Shown: positions 45,412 to 55,352, counted from the first letter of the stretch. The stretch is 64,000 nt of DNA from Acidithiobacillus acidisediminis (GCF_023277115.1 NZ_JALQCS010000001.1:186001-250000), one strand, 5' to 3'. Notes: a model not told the origin generated them from the sequence alone. Numbers and translations are program-made.

Positions 45412-46623
45412 TCATTGGGGCTTGGGTTGCAAGGGAGGGTGCGCGGGAACCGACCATGGGTTGTCAGCGGTGACCAGTTCCGGCTCAGGAGTATTGGCCA
45501 TGAAATGAGGAGACATGATCTGCACACCGTTTTCATTAAAGACATCGAGCACCTCGGCGTGCAGGCGGGATAGGGTTTGGGCATGGCCGCCCGCGATGGC
45601 AATATCGAAGCACGCAACAAGCAGATATTCCACATAAAAGTCCGATAGTTGACGCTGCAGCACATAGGGCGGGGGATCATTCACCAAACCTGGACAACGC
45701 TGCCCAGCGGTCAACAGGAGGGATTGCACCTGACGCCACGGGGTGCTGTAGCCAATCGACACAGCAACTTGCAGGGTATGATGCTTGCCCACACCCTCGC
45801 GGGAAAAATTACGGATTGGTTGACTGAAGACCACCGCATTGGGAATGCTCACCTCTTCGCCGGTGCCGGTCGCGATACGGGTAGCAAAGACGCCGATCTT
45901 GACGACCGTGCCACGGGTCCCACCCACCGCCACATACTCCCCCGCCTGCAAGGCATGAGAATACAGCATCGAAAATCCGGCCAAGGCCTGCCCCACCACA
46001 CTCTGCCCACCCAGGGAAATCATTAATCCAGCCAGAACGGAAACGCCCTGAAAGGTGGCGCTGCTTGAGCCCGGCAAGTAGGGGTAGGCCAAGGCCAGGG
46101 CAAAGAGCCAGACCAAGAGATTGCTGATTTGACGGGTGGGCGCGGCGAGGTCGGCGGAGATCCATCCGACGCGAATGCGCCCGGTCTCGACACGCCGCAA
46201 AAAGGCCGAATTGGCCTGTACCAGGCCCCGCGCCAGCACAAAGATCAGGATAGCAACAAAAAGATTGGGTAGGGCAGCCAGTACGCCCGCTAACAAGTGC
46301 TGTAACCAGTGCCCCAGCCACAGAGACAGGCGCACCCCGATGTCATGGCTGAAATCGAACTGACGCAGGACAAAGGTAACGACCAAGGCCAGTACAAAGA
46401 GATAACTGGCCCAAAAGATCAGGCGTAGTACACTGGCCAAAAGGAAATGCAACTGTCCTAGGTACTGCCGGACGGAAGTCTCCCCCTGACGCAACAGTAC
46501 ACCCGCCAGTCTTGCCTGAAGCCACGACTGCAGCACGCGTAATATCCAGAGCACGCCCACGCCGACGATAAGCACCAGCACGGACCAAAGTATCGAAAAG
46601 CCCACGGATTCCAGTGCAGCCAT
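45412..46623 (-). CDS. MscS-family mechanosensitive channel
   Basis: 403 residues. Four to five transmembrane helices occupy about 8-215. The pore helix region is GVSVLAGLMISLGGQSVVGQALAGFSMLY. The cytosolic beta domain follows with AGEYVAVGGTRGTVVKIGVFATRI and the EEVSIPNAVVFSQPIRNFSR motif of MscS. It releases solutes on hypo-osmotic stress. The choloylglycine-hydrolase-like gene follows on the same strand. Confidence 0.93.
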   Translation of the reverse strand: MAALESVGFSILWSVLVLIVGVGVLWILRVLQSWLQARLAGVLLRQGETSVRQYLGQLHFLLASVLRLIFWASYLFVLALVVTFVLRQFDFSHDIGVRLSLWLGHWLQHLLAGVLAALPNLFVAILIFVLARGLVQANSAFLRRVETGRIRVGWISADLAAPTRQISNLLVWLFALALAYPYLPGSSSATFQGVSVLAGLMISLGGQSVVGQALAGFSMLYSHALQAGEYVAVGGTRGTVVKIGVFATRIATGTGEEVSIPNAVVFSQPIRNFSREGVGKHHTLQVAVSIGYSTPWRQVQSLLLTAGQRCPGLVNDPPPYVLQRQLSDFYVEYLLVACFDIAIAGGHAQTLSRLHAEVLDVFNENGVQIMSPHFMANTPEPELVTADNPWSVPAHPPLQPKPQ

Positions 46624-46706
46624 GTAACTTCCTCTGTTATTCCGTTTTGCGGATTATTCATTCGCTACCAGCGCAAAGCAACAACAACTCCTCCAGCGCC
46701 AGCCAT

Positions 46707-48881
46707 TCAGGAAAGATCCCAATACGGCGTCGGTCGAGCGGGGGCGAAAGAATCCGTCGCACCGGGATTGGATTGCCCCTCGCCCAAGATATGAATCTGC
46801 GCAACCGGGAAGGCGCGATGCATCGCCAAGCGTTGCCACAGATCCCAGCTGTATGGGACGAAAACAACGCGCGGCGGCACTCCTTTCCAGCGTGTCAGAA
46901 GCCCGCGCTCTGTGCGTTCGTCCATGTCGCCGGCCACCAGGACGTGCCCGGCATCCAGGCGCAAGACACAGGGTTGCTGGGGGGCGAACTGCAGGGTCTG
47001 CCCCCCAGGGATCGCCTGCCCAGCACAGGCCTGTGTTGCACGCTCCAATTCCGGCAGGCGATTACCGGCCGGAAGCAAGATCTCCTCGGCCTGGGGCAAG
47101 GGGCGCGGCAAGGAGAGATCCCCTAGCACCCAAGTCGTCAGGCGCTTCTGTCCCGCCTGCTGCAGTTGTGCGGCCAGCAGGGGCGCCAGGGCGCGCTGAT
47201 CCGGGCGCCGCCACAGGTTGGCGGTATACAGGCCCGTTGCCCGCCCCGCCTGCCAGAAGATCGCCATTCCCTTCCCTACCGGTAAGGCGTGGATGCGCAG
47301 CCCTTCTGGAGCCGGCCCGGGCGCCAGGAGGGGTAGAAAGCCGAGATAGGCGAGAGAACGACCGGGCCAGGCACGGGGCAGAAGCAATAAGGAAAAAAGC
47401 AGTGCCGCCGCGACGGCCGCGGCGAGACGCCCCGGCGCCACACTCAGCAGGGCTCCGGGCCAGTGTCGCAGCCAGTCGAGTACGGCGGTCACGCCCCGCA
47501 TTTCCAGGGCAACAAGACGAAATAGCACCCGGTAGGCGAATTCCCAGTCGAAGAGCGCGCCGGCGGCTCCGAGCAGCGCCAGGGGCACGGCAAGCAGCTC
47601 GATGAAGGGGATGACGAGCAGATTTGCCAGGGGAGAAATCAGGGAGATACTACCGAAGAGGTAGGCCAGCAGCGGCAATAGCAGAATGGAAACGCGCCAC
47701 TGCGCCGCCAGGGCCTGGCGCCAGTGCCCCTCCTCCATCCCCAGGCTGATGAGTACAGCGACGGCCAGTATCGACAACCAGTAGCCCAAGTTGATGACCT
47801 GCCCAGGATCGAGGAGGGCCATCATCGCCGCACTGAAAACAAGACCGGACCAGACCGCATGGCGGCGACCAAGCAGGGCGGCCATGCTCGCCGCAGTGAT
47901 CATCCACGCTGCCCGCTCGCCAGGGCTTTGCATCCCCGCCAGATAGGCATAGATCCAGGCCACCGGAATCGCAGCCACTAGCGCCGCCTGCTGCGCCGGC
48001 CAGCGGCGGACCAAAGCCGGGATGCGGCGCCAGAGGGCACGCCAGAACCAGAGGAAGAACCCCGTCACCACCGCCACATGGGAGCCGGAGATCACCAAGA
48101 GATGGGCGGTACCTGTATCGCGATAGATCTGCCAGAGTTCCGGCGGCAACTGATTGCCAATCCCCACCGTCAGGGCCTGCACATAGCCGGCTTCAAGGCG
48201 CGGCAAGGCGGCATTGCTGGCCTGCACCACGCGCGCCCGCCACTGGGCGAGGAGGTCCAACGGATACCAAGAGGAGAGGGGCAAGGGGGTGGCGGAAAGA
48301 ATCTTGCCAGCGCCGAGCAGCCCCTGCCAGAAACGCTCCCGTGGCAGGTCGACAAAGGCACTATGACGCAGGGTATGCAAGGACTCGGAGCGGATCTCGA
48401 AGCGCCAGCGCTGACCGGTAACCGGCACTTCCGGCAACGCCCCATGCAATTCGAGCAGGGGTGGGGAATGCCGCGTTGCTACGTCACCCTGGAGGGATTC
48501 CGGCGCCAGATGCAGACGCCACTGCCCACGCTGCTCCTGGGGAATCCCCTGGACGCGGCCGCTGACGGTGTAGCTGTGTCCGGCCGGCAAGACTCGGTCC
48601 AGGAGCTGTCCGGCCTGCAGATCGGCAAGCAGAAAGGCCAGCGCGGCACAGGCCGGCAATAGTGCTTGGTGCCAGCGCCAGGCCAGGGCGGTAAAAAGCA
48701 GCACCAGGGAAAGAGCGGGAAGCCAGGACGGCAAGGCGGAAAAAAACTGAAAGAAGACCACTCCGCTTTCCAGGGCCAAGGCCACGGCCAGGAGGCTGGG
48801 CCAGGATTTGGTCCAGTGCGCGAGACTCGCTAGACTAGGGCCTCTTCGTCCCGACAGGATTCCCATTGCGCCTGCCCGCAT
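46707..48881 (-). CDS. comEC: ComEC/Rec2 family DNA uptake channel with a degenerate C-terminal domain
   Basis: 724 residues. The N-terminal OB-like and Competence domains (about 60-520) have multiple membrane helices and the motifs ALTVGIGNQLPPELWQIYRDTGTAHLLVISGSHVA and IPFIELLAVPLALLGAAGALF. ComEC moves single-stranded DNA across the inner membrane in transformation. The C-terminal metallo-beta-lactamase-like part keeps the starting strand (LRIHALPVGKGMAIFW) but lacks the usual HxHxDH metal motif (WVLGDLSLPRP instead). The start may be 48881 or the ATG at 48866. It is divergent from DUF2062 and overlaps its TTG start. Confidence 0.9.
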   Translation of the reverse strand: MRAGAMGILSGRRGPSLASLAHWTKSWPSLLAVALALESGVVFFQFFSALPSWLPALSLVLLFTALAWRWHQALLPACAALAFLLADLQAGQLLDRVLPAGHSYTVSGRVQGIPQEQRGQWRLHLAPESLQGDVATRHSPPLLELHGALPEVPVTGQRWRFEIRSESLHTLRHSAFVDLPRERFWQGLLGAGKILSATPLPLSSWYPLDLLAQWRARVVQASNAALPRLEAGYVQALTVGIGNQLPPELWQIYRDTGTAHLLVISGSHVAVVTGFFLWFWRALWRRIPALVRRWPAQQAALVAAIPVAWIYAYLAGMQSPGERAAWMITAASMAALLGRRHAVWSGLVFSAAMMALLDPGQVINLGYWLSILAVAVLISLGMEEGHWRQALAAQWRVSILLLPLLAYLFGSISLISPLANLLVIPFIELLAVPLALLGAAGALFDWEFAYRVLFRLVALEMRGVTAVLDWLRHWPGALLSVAPGRLAAAVAAALLFSLLLLPRAWPGRSLAYLGFLPLLAPGPAPEGLRIHALPVGKGMAIFWQAGRATGLYTANLWRRPDQRALAPLLAAQLQQAGQKRLTTWVLGDLSLPRPLPQAEEILLPAGNRLPELERATQACAGQAIPGGQTLQFAPQQPCVLRLDAGHVLVAGDMDERTERGLLTRWKGVPPRVVFVPYSWDLWQRLAMHRAFPVAQIHILGEGQSNPGATDSFAPARPTPYWDLS

Positions 48882-49420
48882 TCCTTCGCCTCCCCCGCCG
48901 TGAGGAAATCCTCAAAAAACGTCCTCTCGGACGTTTCACCCACTATCTGGCACGCAGTGCCTACTGGCATCTGCATCGCCGGAATGTCGCCAAAGGTGCG
49001 GCCATCGGGGTCTTTATTGGCTCCCTCCCCTATTTTGGGCATGTGGCCACCATTCTGGTGCTCTGTCTCTGGCGCCGGGCCTATATCCCCCTCGCCGTAA
49101 TCATGCCCTTCATTGTGACCGGCCCGTTCACGATCGTGCCGTTTTTTTATGCATCCTATCAGTTTGGCTACTGGTTATTGCAACGGGCGCACCTGGCACC
49201 CGCCATTACCATCCACTATGCCGACATCCATCGCTTGGTGCATGGCAATATCAGCCTGGTATCCATGGGCGACCGCCTCTGGCACGCCTACTGGGTCACC
49301 TGGATCGGCAGCATCATTCTCGGGGCGGCAATGGCCGCCGTCGTCTACGCCGGCATCATGCTGGGCTGGCGGGTGTGGGTCCATTGGCGCCTGCATCGTC
49401 GCGAACAGAACCGCGCTTAG
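48866..49420 (+). CDS. DUF2062 membrane protein
   Basis: 184 residues starting with TTG at 48866, with ACAGGAT upstream. FTHYLARSAYWHLHRRNVAKGAAIGVFIGSLPYFGHV is the DUF2062 motif; hydrophobic helices lie near 43-60, 70-100 and 140-168. Function is not established for the family, although some members are fused to glycosyltransferases. It is convergent with lolD (4-base overlap) and divergent from comEC. Confidence 0.85.
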   Translation: MRLPAFLRLPRREEILKKRPLGRFTHYLARSAYWHLHRRNVAKGAAIGVFIGSLPYFGHVATILVLCLWRRAYIPLAVIMPFIVTGPFTIVPFFYASYQFGYWLLQRAHLAPAITIHYADIHRLVHGNISLVSMGDRLWHAYWVTWIGSIILGAAMAAVVYAGIMLGWRVWVHWRLHRREQNRA

Positions 49421-50106
49421 TTCTCAGCCGTTTCTGTCAGGACACCATCGCGCAGGTGCAAAACCCGCGCCATGCGCTCCGCCAAGGCGGGCTCGTGGGT
49501 GACCACCACCATGGCTGTTCCCAGTTCGGCGTTCAGGTCGAGCATCAGGGCATGTACCGCCTCGGCAGCACTACGGTCAAGATTGCCCGTCGGCTCATCG
49601 GCCAAGAGTAGCGCCGGGCGCGTCACCAAGGCGCGTGCCAGGGCCACGCGCTGGCGCTCCCCGCCGGAGAGCATCCCCGGCTTGTGTTGATAGCGCTGCC
49701 CCAGGCCCACTCGGTCGAGCAGCTCCTTGGCCCAAGGCTCGCTGGTCGCACGCTTCTCCCGACGGATGCGCAGGGGCAGGAGCACATTTTCCAGGGCGGT
49801 AAATTCCGGCAGCAGACGATGCAGCTGGTAAACAAAGCCAATGTGTTGATTGCGCAAGCGGCTCCGCGCGGCTTCCGAGAGACGGTACAGGTCCTGCCCC
49901 AGGACCTCCACGCTGCCGGCGCTGGGGCGCTCCAGCCCCCCCATCAGGTGCATCAGGGTGCTCTTGCCCTGCCCCGAAGCACCGACGATGCCGAGGCGCT
50001 CCCCGCGGCGCAGCTCCAGATGGATATCGCGCAGCACATCCAGGCGTCCACTGCCAAAGCTGTAGCTGTGGCGCAGACCCTGCACCCGCAAGACGAGATC
50101 ACTCAT
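49417..50106 (-). CDS. lolD: LolD, ATPase of the lipoprotein-releasing ABC system
   Basis: 229 residues. Walker A GASGQGKST near 41, the ABC signature LSGGERQRVALARAL and Walker B LLLADEPTGNLD are all present. It powers extraction of outer-membrane lipoproteins by LolC/E. The ATG at 50106 lies inside the end of the LolC-like gene (8-base overlap), so the two are coupled; the frame is open nine codons further. Confidence 0.95.
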   Translation of the reverse strand: MSDLVLRVQGLRHSYSFGSGRLDVLRDIHLELRRGERLGIVGASGQGKSTLMHLMGGLERPSAGSVEVLGQDLYRLSEAARSRLRNQHIGFVYQLHRLLPEFTALENVLLPLRIRREKRATSEPWAKELLDRVGLGQRYQHKPGMLSGGERQRVALARALVTRPALLLADEPTGNLDRSAAEAVHALMLDLNAELGTAMVVVTHEPALAERMARVLHLRDGVLTETAEN

Positions 50107-51343
50107 AGCGCAGGGCCTCCGCTGGATCGACACGGGATGCGCGCCAGGACGGATACAGGGTCGCGATCCAGCTCATCAGCAGCGAGGCGATCGCCACATG
50201 CAGCACGTCCGCCCACTCCAGACGGGAAGGCAACTGGCTAATGGAATACACCTCGGGGGACAGAAACTGCACATGAAAGAGCTGCTCGATGAAGGGCACG
50301 ATGGTCGGCACATTGAGGGCCAGCAAGACCCCACCGAGCACCCCCAAAGCCGTACCAAAGAGGCCGATGATGATGCCCTGCACCATGAAAATCAGCATGA
50401 TGCTGCGCGGTCGCGCCCCCAAGGTGCGCAGGATGGCGATATCCGGCTCCTTGTCCGTGACCACCATCACCAGGGTGGCGACGATATTGAAGGCCGCCAC
50501 GGCAATGATCAGCGACAGAATCACGAACATTACTAGCTTCTCCATGGCCAGGGCCTTGAAGAAATTTTCGTGGGTCTGGGTCCAGTCCTGCACGTAAAAG
50601 GCCGGACCCAGGATCTTCTGCAGGTGGGCGGCAAAGACCGGGGCGTTGAAGGGATCGGTGATCTGCATGCGCAGGCCGGTCACACCACTCCCCAGGTTGT
50701 AGAGCGCCTGGGCGTCCGGCAGGCTGATATAGGCCATGCCGCTGTCGTAAGCATAGATCCCCACGGAAAAGAGCCCGACCACGGTAAACTGACGCAGAGT
50801 GGGCGTGACCCCCAGGGGCGTAACGCCGCCTTGCGGGGAGATCAGGGTAATCTTGCTGCCCACCGTGGCCCCCAGTTGCTTGGCCAAGGCGCGGCCCAGC
50901 ACAATGCCCCATGGGTGCTGCTGCAGGGCATCAAGGCTGCCCACCTTCATGTCCTGCGCCAGACGATTCACTCGCCCTTCAAGCTGCGGATCGATCCCCT
51001 CGACCAGGGCACCGCTTACCAAGCCATCATGGGACAGCATGGCCTGCGCCTGCACATAGGGCGCTACCCCGGTTACCCCCCGCACCGCCGAGAGGTTCTT
51101 CTCCGCCTCGTGCCAATTCAAGACTGGCACGCCATTGCCCTGCACGATCACGTCGGAGGTGACCGCCAGAATCCGGCTGCGCAAGGTGTGATCAAAGCCA
51201 TTCATCACCGCCATGACGGTGATCAGGGCTGCAACACCAATCACCATCCCCAAGATGGCGGTACCGGTAATGAAGGAAATGAAATGATTGCGCCGCTTGG
51301 CGCGGGTGTAGCGCAGGCCCACCCAGAGTTCGAAAGGCGTCAT
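50099..51343 (-). CDS. lolC: LolC/LolE-type lipoprotein-releasing permease
   Basis: 414 residues of the MacB/FtsX superfamily. It begins [23 protein letters not shown], typical of LolC/E. One N-terminal helix (about 25-48), a periplasmic domain, and three C-terminal helices (about 270-400) follow. [24 protein letters not shown] is the coupling helix region. Only one permease gene is visible, so it may serve as a homodimer (LolF-like). Its ATG overlaps the lysS stop (ATGA). Confidence 0.93.
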   Translation of the reverse strand: MTPFELWVGLRYTRAKRRNHFISFITGTAILGMVIGVAALITVMAVMNGFDHTLRSRILAVTSDVIVQGNGVPVLNWHEAEKNLSAVRGVTGVAPYVQAQAMLSHDGLVSGALVEGIDPQLEGRVNRLAQDMKVGSLDALQQHPWGIVLGRALAKQLGATVGSKITLISPQGGVTPLGVTPTLRQFTVVGLFSVGIYAYDSGMAYISLPDAQALYNLGSGVTGLRMQITDPFNAPVFAAHLQKILGPAFYVQDWTQTHENFFKALAMEKLVMFVILSLIIAVAAFNIVATLVMVVTDKEPDIAILRTLGARPRSIMLIFMVQGIIIGLFGTALGVLGGVLLALNVPTIVPFIEQLFHVQFLSPEVYSISQLPSRLEWADVLHVAIASLLMSWIATLYPSWRASRVDPAEALRYE

Positions 51344-52824
51344 CCCTGTTCCGGTCGCAGATGGGGGAAGAGGATCACCTCACGGATGCTCGGCTGATCC
51401 GCCAGCAGCATCACCAGCCGATCGATGCCCATGCCCACCCCCGCGGTCGGCGGCATGCCATACTCCAGGGCGCGGATGTAGTCGTGATCATAGAACATCG
51501 CCTCGTCATCCCCCGACTCCTTGGCCAGGACCTGGGCCTCAAAACGGGCCGCCTGATCCTCGGGGTCATTCAGCTCGGAGAAGCCATTGGCGAGTTCGCG
51601 CCCAGCAATGAAGAGCTCGAAGCGGTCGGTGACTTCCGGGTCGGCATCATTGGCCCGCGCCAGAGGACTGACCTCGGTGGGGTATTCGATGATGAAGGTC
51701 GGCTGCAGCAACTGCGTCTCGACGGTTTTCTCGAAAATCTCAATGAGGCGCTTGCCCCAACCCCAACCCGCCTGCACCGGCAGGCCCAGGTCCCGCAGCT
51801 TGTGCCCGAGGACTTCCGGATCGCGCAGATTGGCGCCACGCAAGTCGGGATTGTAGCTGCGCACCGCCTCCGCCACGGTCAGGCGGGCAAACGGCTGCCC
51901 CAGGTCGATGGCTGCGCCTTGATAAGAGATCGCCGTCTGCCCCAGGGTCGCCTGCGCCGCTGCACGGATGAGCCCTTCGGTGCGATCCATGGCAATGTGG
52001 TAATCGGCATAGGCCTCGTACCACTCGAGCATGGTGAACTCGGGATTGTGGCGGGTCGAGATGCCCTCGTTGCGGAAATTCCGGTTGATCTCAAACACCC
52101 GCTCGACCCCGCCCACCACCAGGCGTTTGAGATAGAGCTCGGGGGCGATGCGCAGATACAAGGTCATATCCAGGGCATGGTGATGGGTCACGAACGGCTT
52201 GGCAGTAGCGCCGCCAGGAATCGGCTGCATCATCGGCGTTTCGACCTCGACGAAGCGCGCCGCGCTCAGCCCCTGACGCAAGGCCACCACGGTTGCGGAA
52301 CGGATCTGAAAGGTGCGCCGCGCTTCTTCGGTTACGATCAAATCCACATAGCGCTGGCGAAAGCGGGTCTCCGGGTCCGTCAAACCATGCCACTTCTCGG
52401 GCAAGGGACGCAGGGCCTTGGCCAGCAGTTGCAGGGCATGCACGCGCAGGCTCAACTCCCCGGCCTTGGTACGAAAGAGGGTGCCCTCCACGCCAATCAG
52501 GTCCCCCAGATCGAGTTCCTTGAACTGTGCATAGGTCCCTTCCCCGACCTCCTCGCGGCTCAAGAAGAGCTGCAGCCGACCACTGCCATCCTGCAGGTCG
52601 GCAAAGCTCGCCTTGCCCATCACCCGCCGGGTCATGAGCCGTCCCCCCACACGAACTGCAATGGGCTCACGCTCCAGGGCGGCGGCATCCATATCGGCGC
52701 AGCGGCGCTGCAGATCACCCGCCTCGGCATCGCGGCGGAAGGCATTGGGATAGGCCCGCCCCGCCTCGCGCCAGCGCTGCAGCTTCTCCCAACGCACCTG
52801 CATTTGATCGTTGCGTTCTTCCAT
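51340..52824 (-). CDS. lysS: Lysyl-tRNA synthetase (class II)
   Basis: 494 residues. An N-terminal OB-fold anticodon domain (about 55-150) precedes the class II core. Motif 1 is [16 protein letters not shown], motif 2 [24 protein letters not shown], and motif 3 [18 protein letters not shown]. It charges tRNA-Lys. It starts 12 bases after prfB, and this prfB-lysS pairing is common in proteobacteria. Start codon ATG at 52824 with GAGG upstream. Confidence 0.97.
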   Translation of the reverse strand: MEERNDQMQVRWEKLQRWREAGRAYPNAFRRDAEAGDLQRRCADMDAAALEREPIAVRVGGRLMTRRVMGKASFADLQDGSGRLQLFLSREEVGEGTYAQFKELDLGDLIGVEGTLFRTKAGELSLRVHALQLLAKALRPLPEKWHGLTDPETRFRQRYVDLIVTEEARRTFQIRSATVVALRQGLSAARFVEVETPMMQPIPGGATAKPFVTHHHALDMTLYLRIAPELYLKRLVVGGVERVFEINRNFRNEGISTRHNPEFTMLEWYEAYADYHIAMDRTEGLIRAAAQATLGQTAISYQGAAIDLGQPFARLTVAEAVRSYNPDLRGANLRDPEVLGHKLRDLGLPVQAGWGWGKRLIEIFEKTVETQLLQPTFIIEYPTEVSPLARANDADPEVTDRFELFIAGRELANGFSELNDPEDQAARFEAQVLAKESGDDEAMFYDHDYIRALEYGMPPTAGVGMGIDRLVMLLADQPSIREVILFPHLRPEQG

Positions 52825-52836
52825 TCTGCCCTCGCC

Positions 52837-53935
52837 TCAGAGGCCGGCCTTCAAGGCCGCCTCGATGAAGATATCCAGACTGCCATCCAGCACCTTTTGC
52901 GTATCGCCCACTTCGACACTGGTGCGCAGGTCTTTGATCCGCGACTGGTCGAGCACGTAGGAGCGGATCTGATGCCCCCAACCAATGTCGCTCTTGCTGT
53001 CTTCCAGAGCCTGCTTCTCCGCCTCCCGCTTCTGCAGTTCCATCTCGTAGAGCTTGGAGCGCAGCATGCGCATCGCCTCGGCACGGTTCTTGTGCTGCGA
53101 GCGATCGGTCTGACAGGCCACCACAATCCCCGACGGGACGTGGGTAATGCGCACCGCCGAGTCGGTCTTGTTGATGTGCTGGCCGCCCGCACCGCTGGCC
53201 CGGTAGGTATCCACCTTGAGGTCGGCGGGGTTGATCTCGATCTCGAAGCTGTCGTCGATCTCGGGGTAGATAAAGACGCTGGCGAAACTGGTATGGCGCC
53301 GGTTGCCCGAATCGAAGGGCGACTTGCGCACCAGACGATGCACCCCAGTCTCCGTCCGCAGCCAGCCAAAGGCATGATCGCCCTTGACATGGATACTGGC
53401 CGACTTGATGCCCGCCACTTCGCCCTCGGAGACCTCCACCAGCTCGGCGGCAAAACCGTGTGCCTCCGCCCAGCGCAGATACATGCGCAGGATCATCTCC
53501 GCCCAATCCTGGGCCTCGGTACCCCCGGCTCCCGCCTGGATGTCGACAAAGCAGTTGGCGGCATCGTGGGGGCCAGAGAACATGCGCTGAAATTCCAGCT
53601 TTTCCACCGCCGCCAGGGCCTGATCGAGATCGCCATCGACCGCCGCCAGGAGCTCCGTATCGTTCTCGCTCAAGGCCAGATCCAGCATCTCGCCGCTGTC
53701 CTGCAAACCCGTCAGCAGCCGATCCATGGGCTGCACGATGGCCTCCAGGCTGGCCCGCTCCCGTCCCAACTCCTGTGCCTTCTCCGGCTGGTTCCAGATG
53801 CCGGGGTCTTCCAGCTCCCGCCCTACTTCCTCTAAGCGACCGCGCTTTTCCTCAAGGTCAAAGATACCCCCTCAGGCCGTCCAACCGGGCCTGGAGATCG
53901 TCGCGCAGGGCGCGCATCTCATTCACTTCTCGCAT
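52837..53935 (-). CDS. prfB: Peptide chain release factor 2, with programmed +1 frameshift
   Basis: 365 residues after a +1 frameshift. The first 25 codons begin at the ATG at 53935 ([15 protein letters not shown]) and end at an in-frame TGA at 53858-53860. Translation resumes in the next frame at [13 protein letters not shown]. The stop-recognition SPF and the peptidyl-hydrolysis loop GGQ (SGAGGQHIN) are both present. RF2 reads UAA and UGA; the frameshift lets RF2 level control its own synthesis. The product length equals that of E. coli RF2. AAGGA precedes the ATG; lysS follows. Confidence 0.97.
53856..53871 (-). promoter_or_regulatory. prfB programmed frameshift site
   Basis: On the minus strand the sequence AGGGGGTATCTTTGAC is present: an internal Shine-Dalgarno-like AGGGGG, then the slippery CTT followed by TGA and C. 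This is the canonical RF2 autoregulatory site. Confidence 0.97.
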
Positions 53936-54014
53936 CGTGGATCCTTACAACTGCGCCAAAGCGGCATAGTATGCGCAAAGTCCCGCGCTGGGGCTAGGGA
54001 TACGCGGCAAGAGT

Positions 54015-54422
54015 TCAGGACCGCTCCTGACGAAAAACATCTCTTGCCAGGCCATGGGCCGCCTGATCCAAGCGGGAATCGTTGGTCCACAATGCATCAC
54101 AGCAATGAATCTGCGCGATGGCCAAGTGTAGAGCATCCGGCGGCTTTAGTCCGAAACGTCCCCGTATGGTTGCGGCCAACAAAAAAGTTTTCTCGGATAT
54201 AGGCAATTGCTGGAACTGGCCAAAGCCCTCTTCGTAGTACTGCTGCAACTGCAAATTTCCGCTTCGTATTGGCCCAACAAGACACTCAAACTTTACCAGG
54301 GGAGATATGGCAAAGTGGCTTTTCGGATGGGCAAGCAGCGCCTCCTGCACGCGCGGACCAAACACTGGATGACTCTCGAACAGATAAATGAGCACACAAC
54401 TATCGAGGTAAATCAATCCCAT
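54015..54422 (-). CDS. PIN-domain toxin, VapC family
   Basis: 135 residues. The acidic PIN residues are present: LDSCVLIY (Asp 7), VKFECLVG, KPPDALHLA and WTNDSRLDQA. VapC toxins cleave specific RNAs such as initiator tRNA. The Phd-type antitoxin gene upstream overlaps it by 10 bases, the usual toxin-antitoxin layout. It is the only one of the three VapC-type loci here that looks fully intact. Confidence 0.88.
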   Translation of the reverse strand: MGLIYLDSCVLIYLFESHPVFGPRVQEALLAHPKSHFAISPLVKFECLVGPIRSGNLQLQQYYEEGFGQFQQLPISEKTFLLAATIRGRFGLKPPDALHLAIAQIHCCDALWTNDSRLDQAAHGLARDVFRQERS

Positions 54423-54667
54423 TCTTCGCGTCCGCGAAGAATATCGGCGTCGATTTCCTCCGGACTTCGGCGCGCGTGTGCGGGTAAAGGATGACGCCTC
54501 AGCCAGACCAGGATGTCTTGTGGCGCAGCTGCGGTTGGCGGCGATCTCAAGGGTTCCAACCGAGCCACCGGCACCCCACGATTGCTAATCACCACTTCTT
54601 CCCCCGCCTGAGCGCGTTTCACCAGCTCTGAAAGGCGGTTTTTCGCGTCGAGAATGTTTGCCTGCAT
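54413..54667 (-). CDS. Phd/YefM-type antitoxin
   Basis: 84 residues. The N-terminal DNA-binding part ANILDAKNRLSELVKRAQAGEEVVISNRGVPVARLEPL is a clear Phd/YefM fold; the C-terminal tail (RRSPEEIDADILRGREEWD) should wrap the toxin. GGAGGA lies upstream of the ATG. A 13-bp palindrome 37 bases upstream is a good candidate for its autoregulatory operator. Confidence 0.87.
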   Translation of the reverse strand: MQANILDAKNRLSELVKRAQAGEEVVISNRGVPVARLEPLRSPPTAAAPQDILVWLRRHPLPAHARRSPEEIDADILRGREEWD

Positions 54668-54703
54668 GACAATTCCTCCCCATGACTCTTCAAAAGATTA
54701 TAG

Positions 54704-54732
54704 CCCTATCTGGCTATCTTAGCCAGATAGGG
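54704..54732. promoter_or_regulatory. 13-bp-arm palindrome, probable operator of the Phd/VapC pair
   Basis: CCCTATCTGGCTA at 54704-54716 and its exact complement at 54720-54732 flank a 3-base centre (TCT). No T-run follows on either strand, so it is not a standard terminator. It lies just upstream of the antitoxin start at 54667. Confidence 0.6.
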
Positions 54733-54909
54733 GCGTTACTTGCGCAAAAATCTTCCAGCAAGAAGGGTTTTCCCTTGCCGTCTTTCCAGCGAGTGCCTAT
54801 GCTGACCCAGCATTGCAGGGCCTTGCGAACGTCGCCGAGCACAGTAACTTGCGATCTCCGCAGCGCATCCTTACCATAAAGTAAGGATTTTTATTTTGGT
54901 TAGGATCGC
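54733..54909 (+). promoter_or_regulatory. Upstream region of the VapB/VapC pair, with a small inverted repeat
   Basis: This stretch between the two divergent toxin-antitoxin modules has no gene. TCCTTAC (54868-54874) and GTAAGGA (54881-54887) form a 7-bp inverted repeat followed by TTTTTATTTT, 20 bases before vapB. It may be an operator or a weak terminator. The AT-rich tail next to the start could supply the promoter. Confidence 0.4.
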
Positions 54910-55146
54910 ATGCTCAGCACCCTCAGCAGCAAAGGACAAATCACCCTCCCCAAGGCGCTCCGGGAACAACTGCACCTGCGTCCAGGGGACAAAATCGAGT
55001 TTTTGCTGACTGAGGGCGGCCGTATCGAGATCCTGCCGATCACCCTGCCCATCGCCCGACTGAAGGGCATGGCGCCAAAACCACAACAAGCACTTTCCCT
55101 GGAGGAGATGGACGCGGCCATCCGGGAACGGGCCGGAAAGCCATGA
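54910..55146 (+). CDS. AbrB/MazE-fold antitoxin, VapB family
   Basis: 78 residues. STLSSKGQITLPKALREQLHLRPGDKIEFLL is the SpoVT/AbrB swapped-hairpin DNA-binding motif. The acidic-basic C-tail (LSLEEMDAAIRERAGKP) would bind the VapC toxin. Its stop overlaps the vapC ATG (ATGA). The partner toxin is split by an IS21-family element, so the antitoxin is now an orphan. Confidence 0.9.
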   Translation: MLSTLSSKGQITLPKALREQLHLRPGDKIEFLLTEGGRIEILPITLPIARLKGMAPKPQQALSLEEMDAAIRERAGKP

Positions 55147-55182
55147 TTGGGCTGGATACCAATGTGCTGGTCCGCTACATCG
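55143..55182 (+). pseudogene. vapC 5' fragment, interrupted by an IS21-family element
   Basis: Only 13 residues of the PIN toxin remain before the insertion: IGLDTNVLVRYIV, with the first catalytic Asp. The rest is found on the other side of the element. Joining the halves with one copy of the 6-bp duplication (ACATCG) restores a 133-residue PIN protein in frame. Confidence 0.92.
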
Positions 55183-55352
55183 TGCGCATTCTGTTGATCG
55201 TGGGCGGTCATTCTGCTGATCGTGGGCACCCCCCGAAGAGCGAACTTTCTGGCCGGTGCTATTGTATGCCTGGGTGCCCACGATGGGTCAACTTTGGGTG
55301 GTCGTGGTGCCCAGGGATGTACGTTACCGTTACCGTGTAAATGGTGTAATGG

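Noticed and set aside
51361-53835. Plus-strand ORF of 824 codons across the lysS and prfB region
   Set aside because: It is fully antisense to two certain genes with all their motifs; its length comes from GC-rich codon use, and its product has no recognisable domain.
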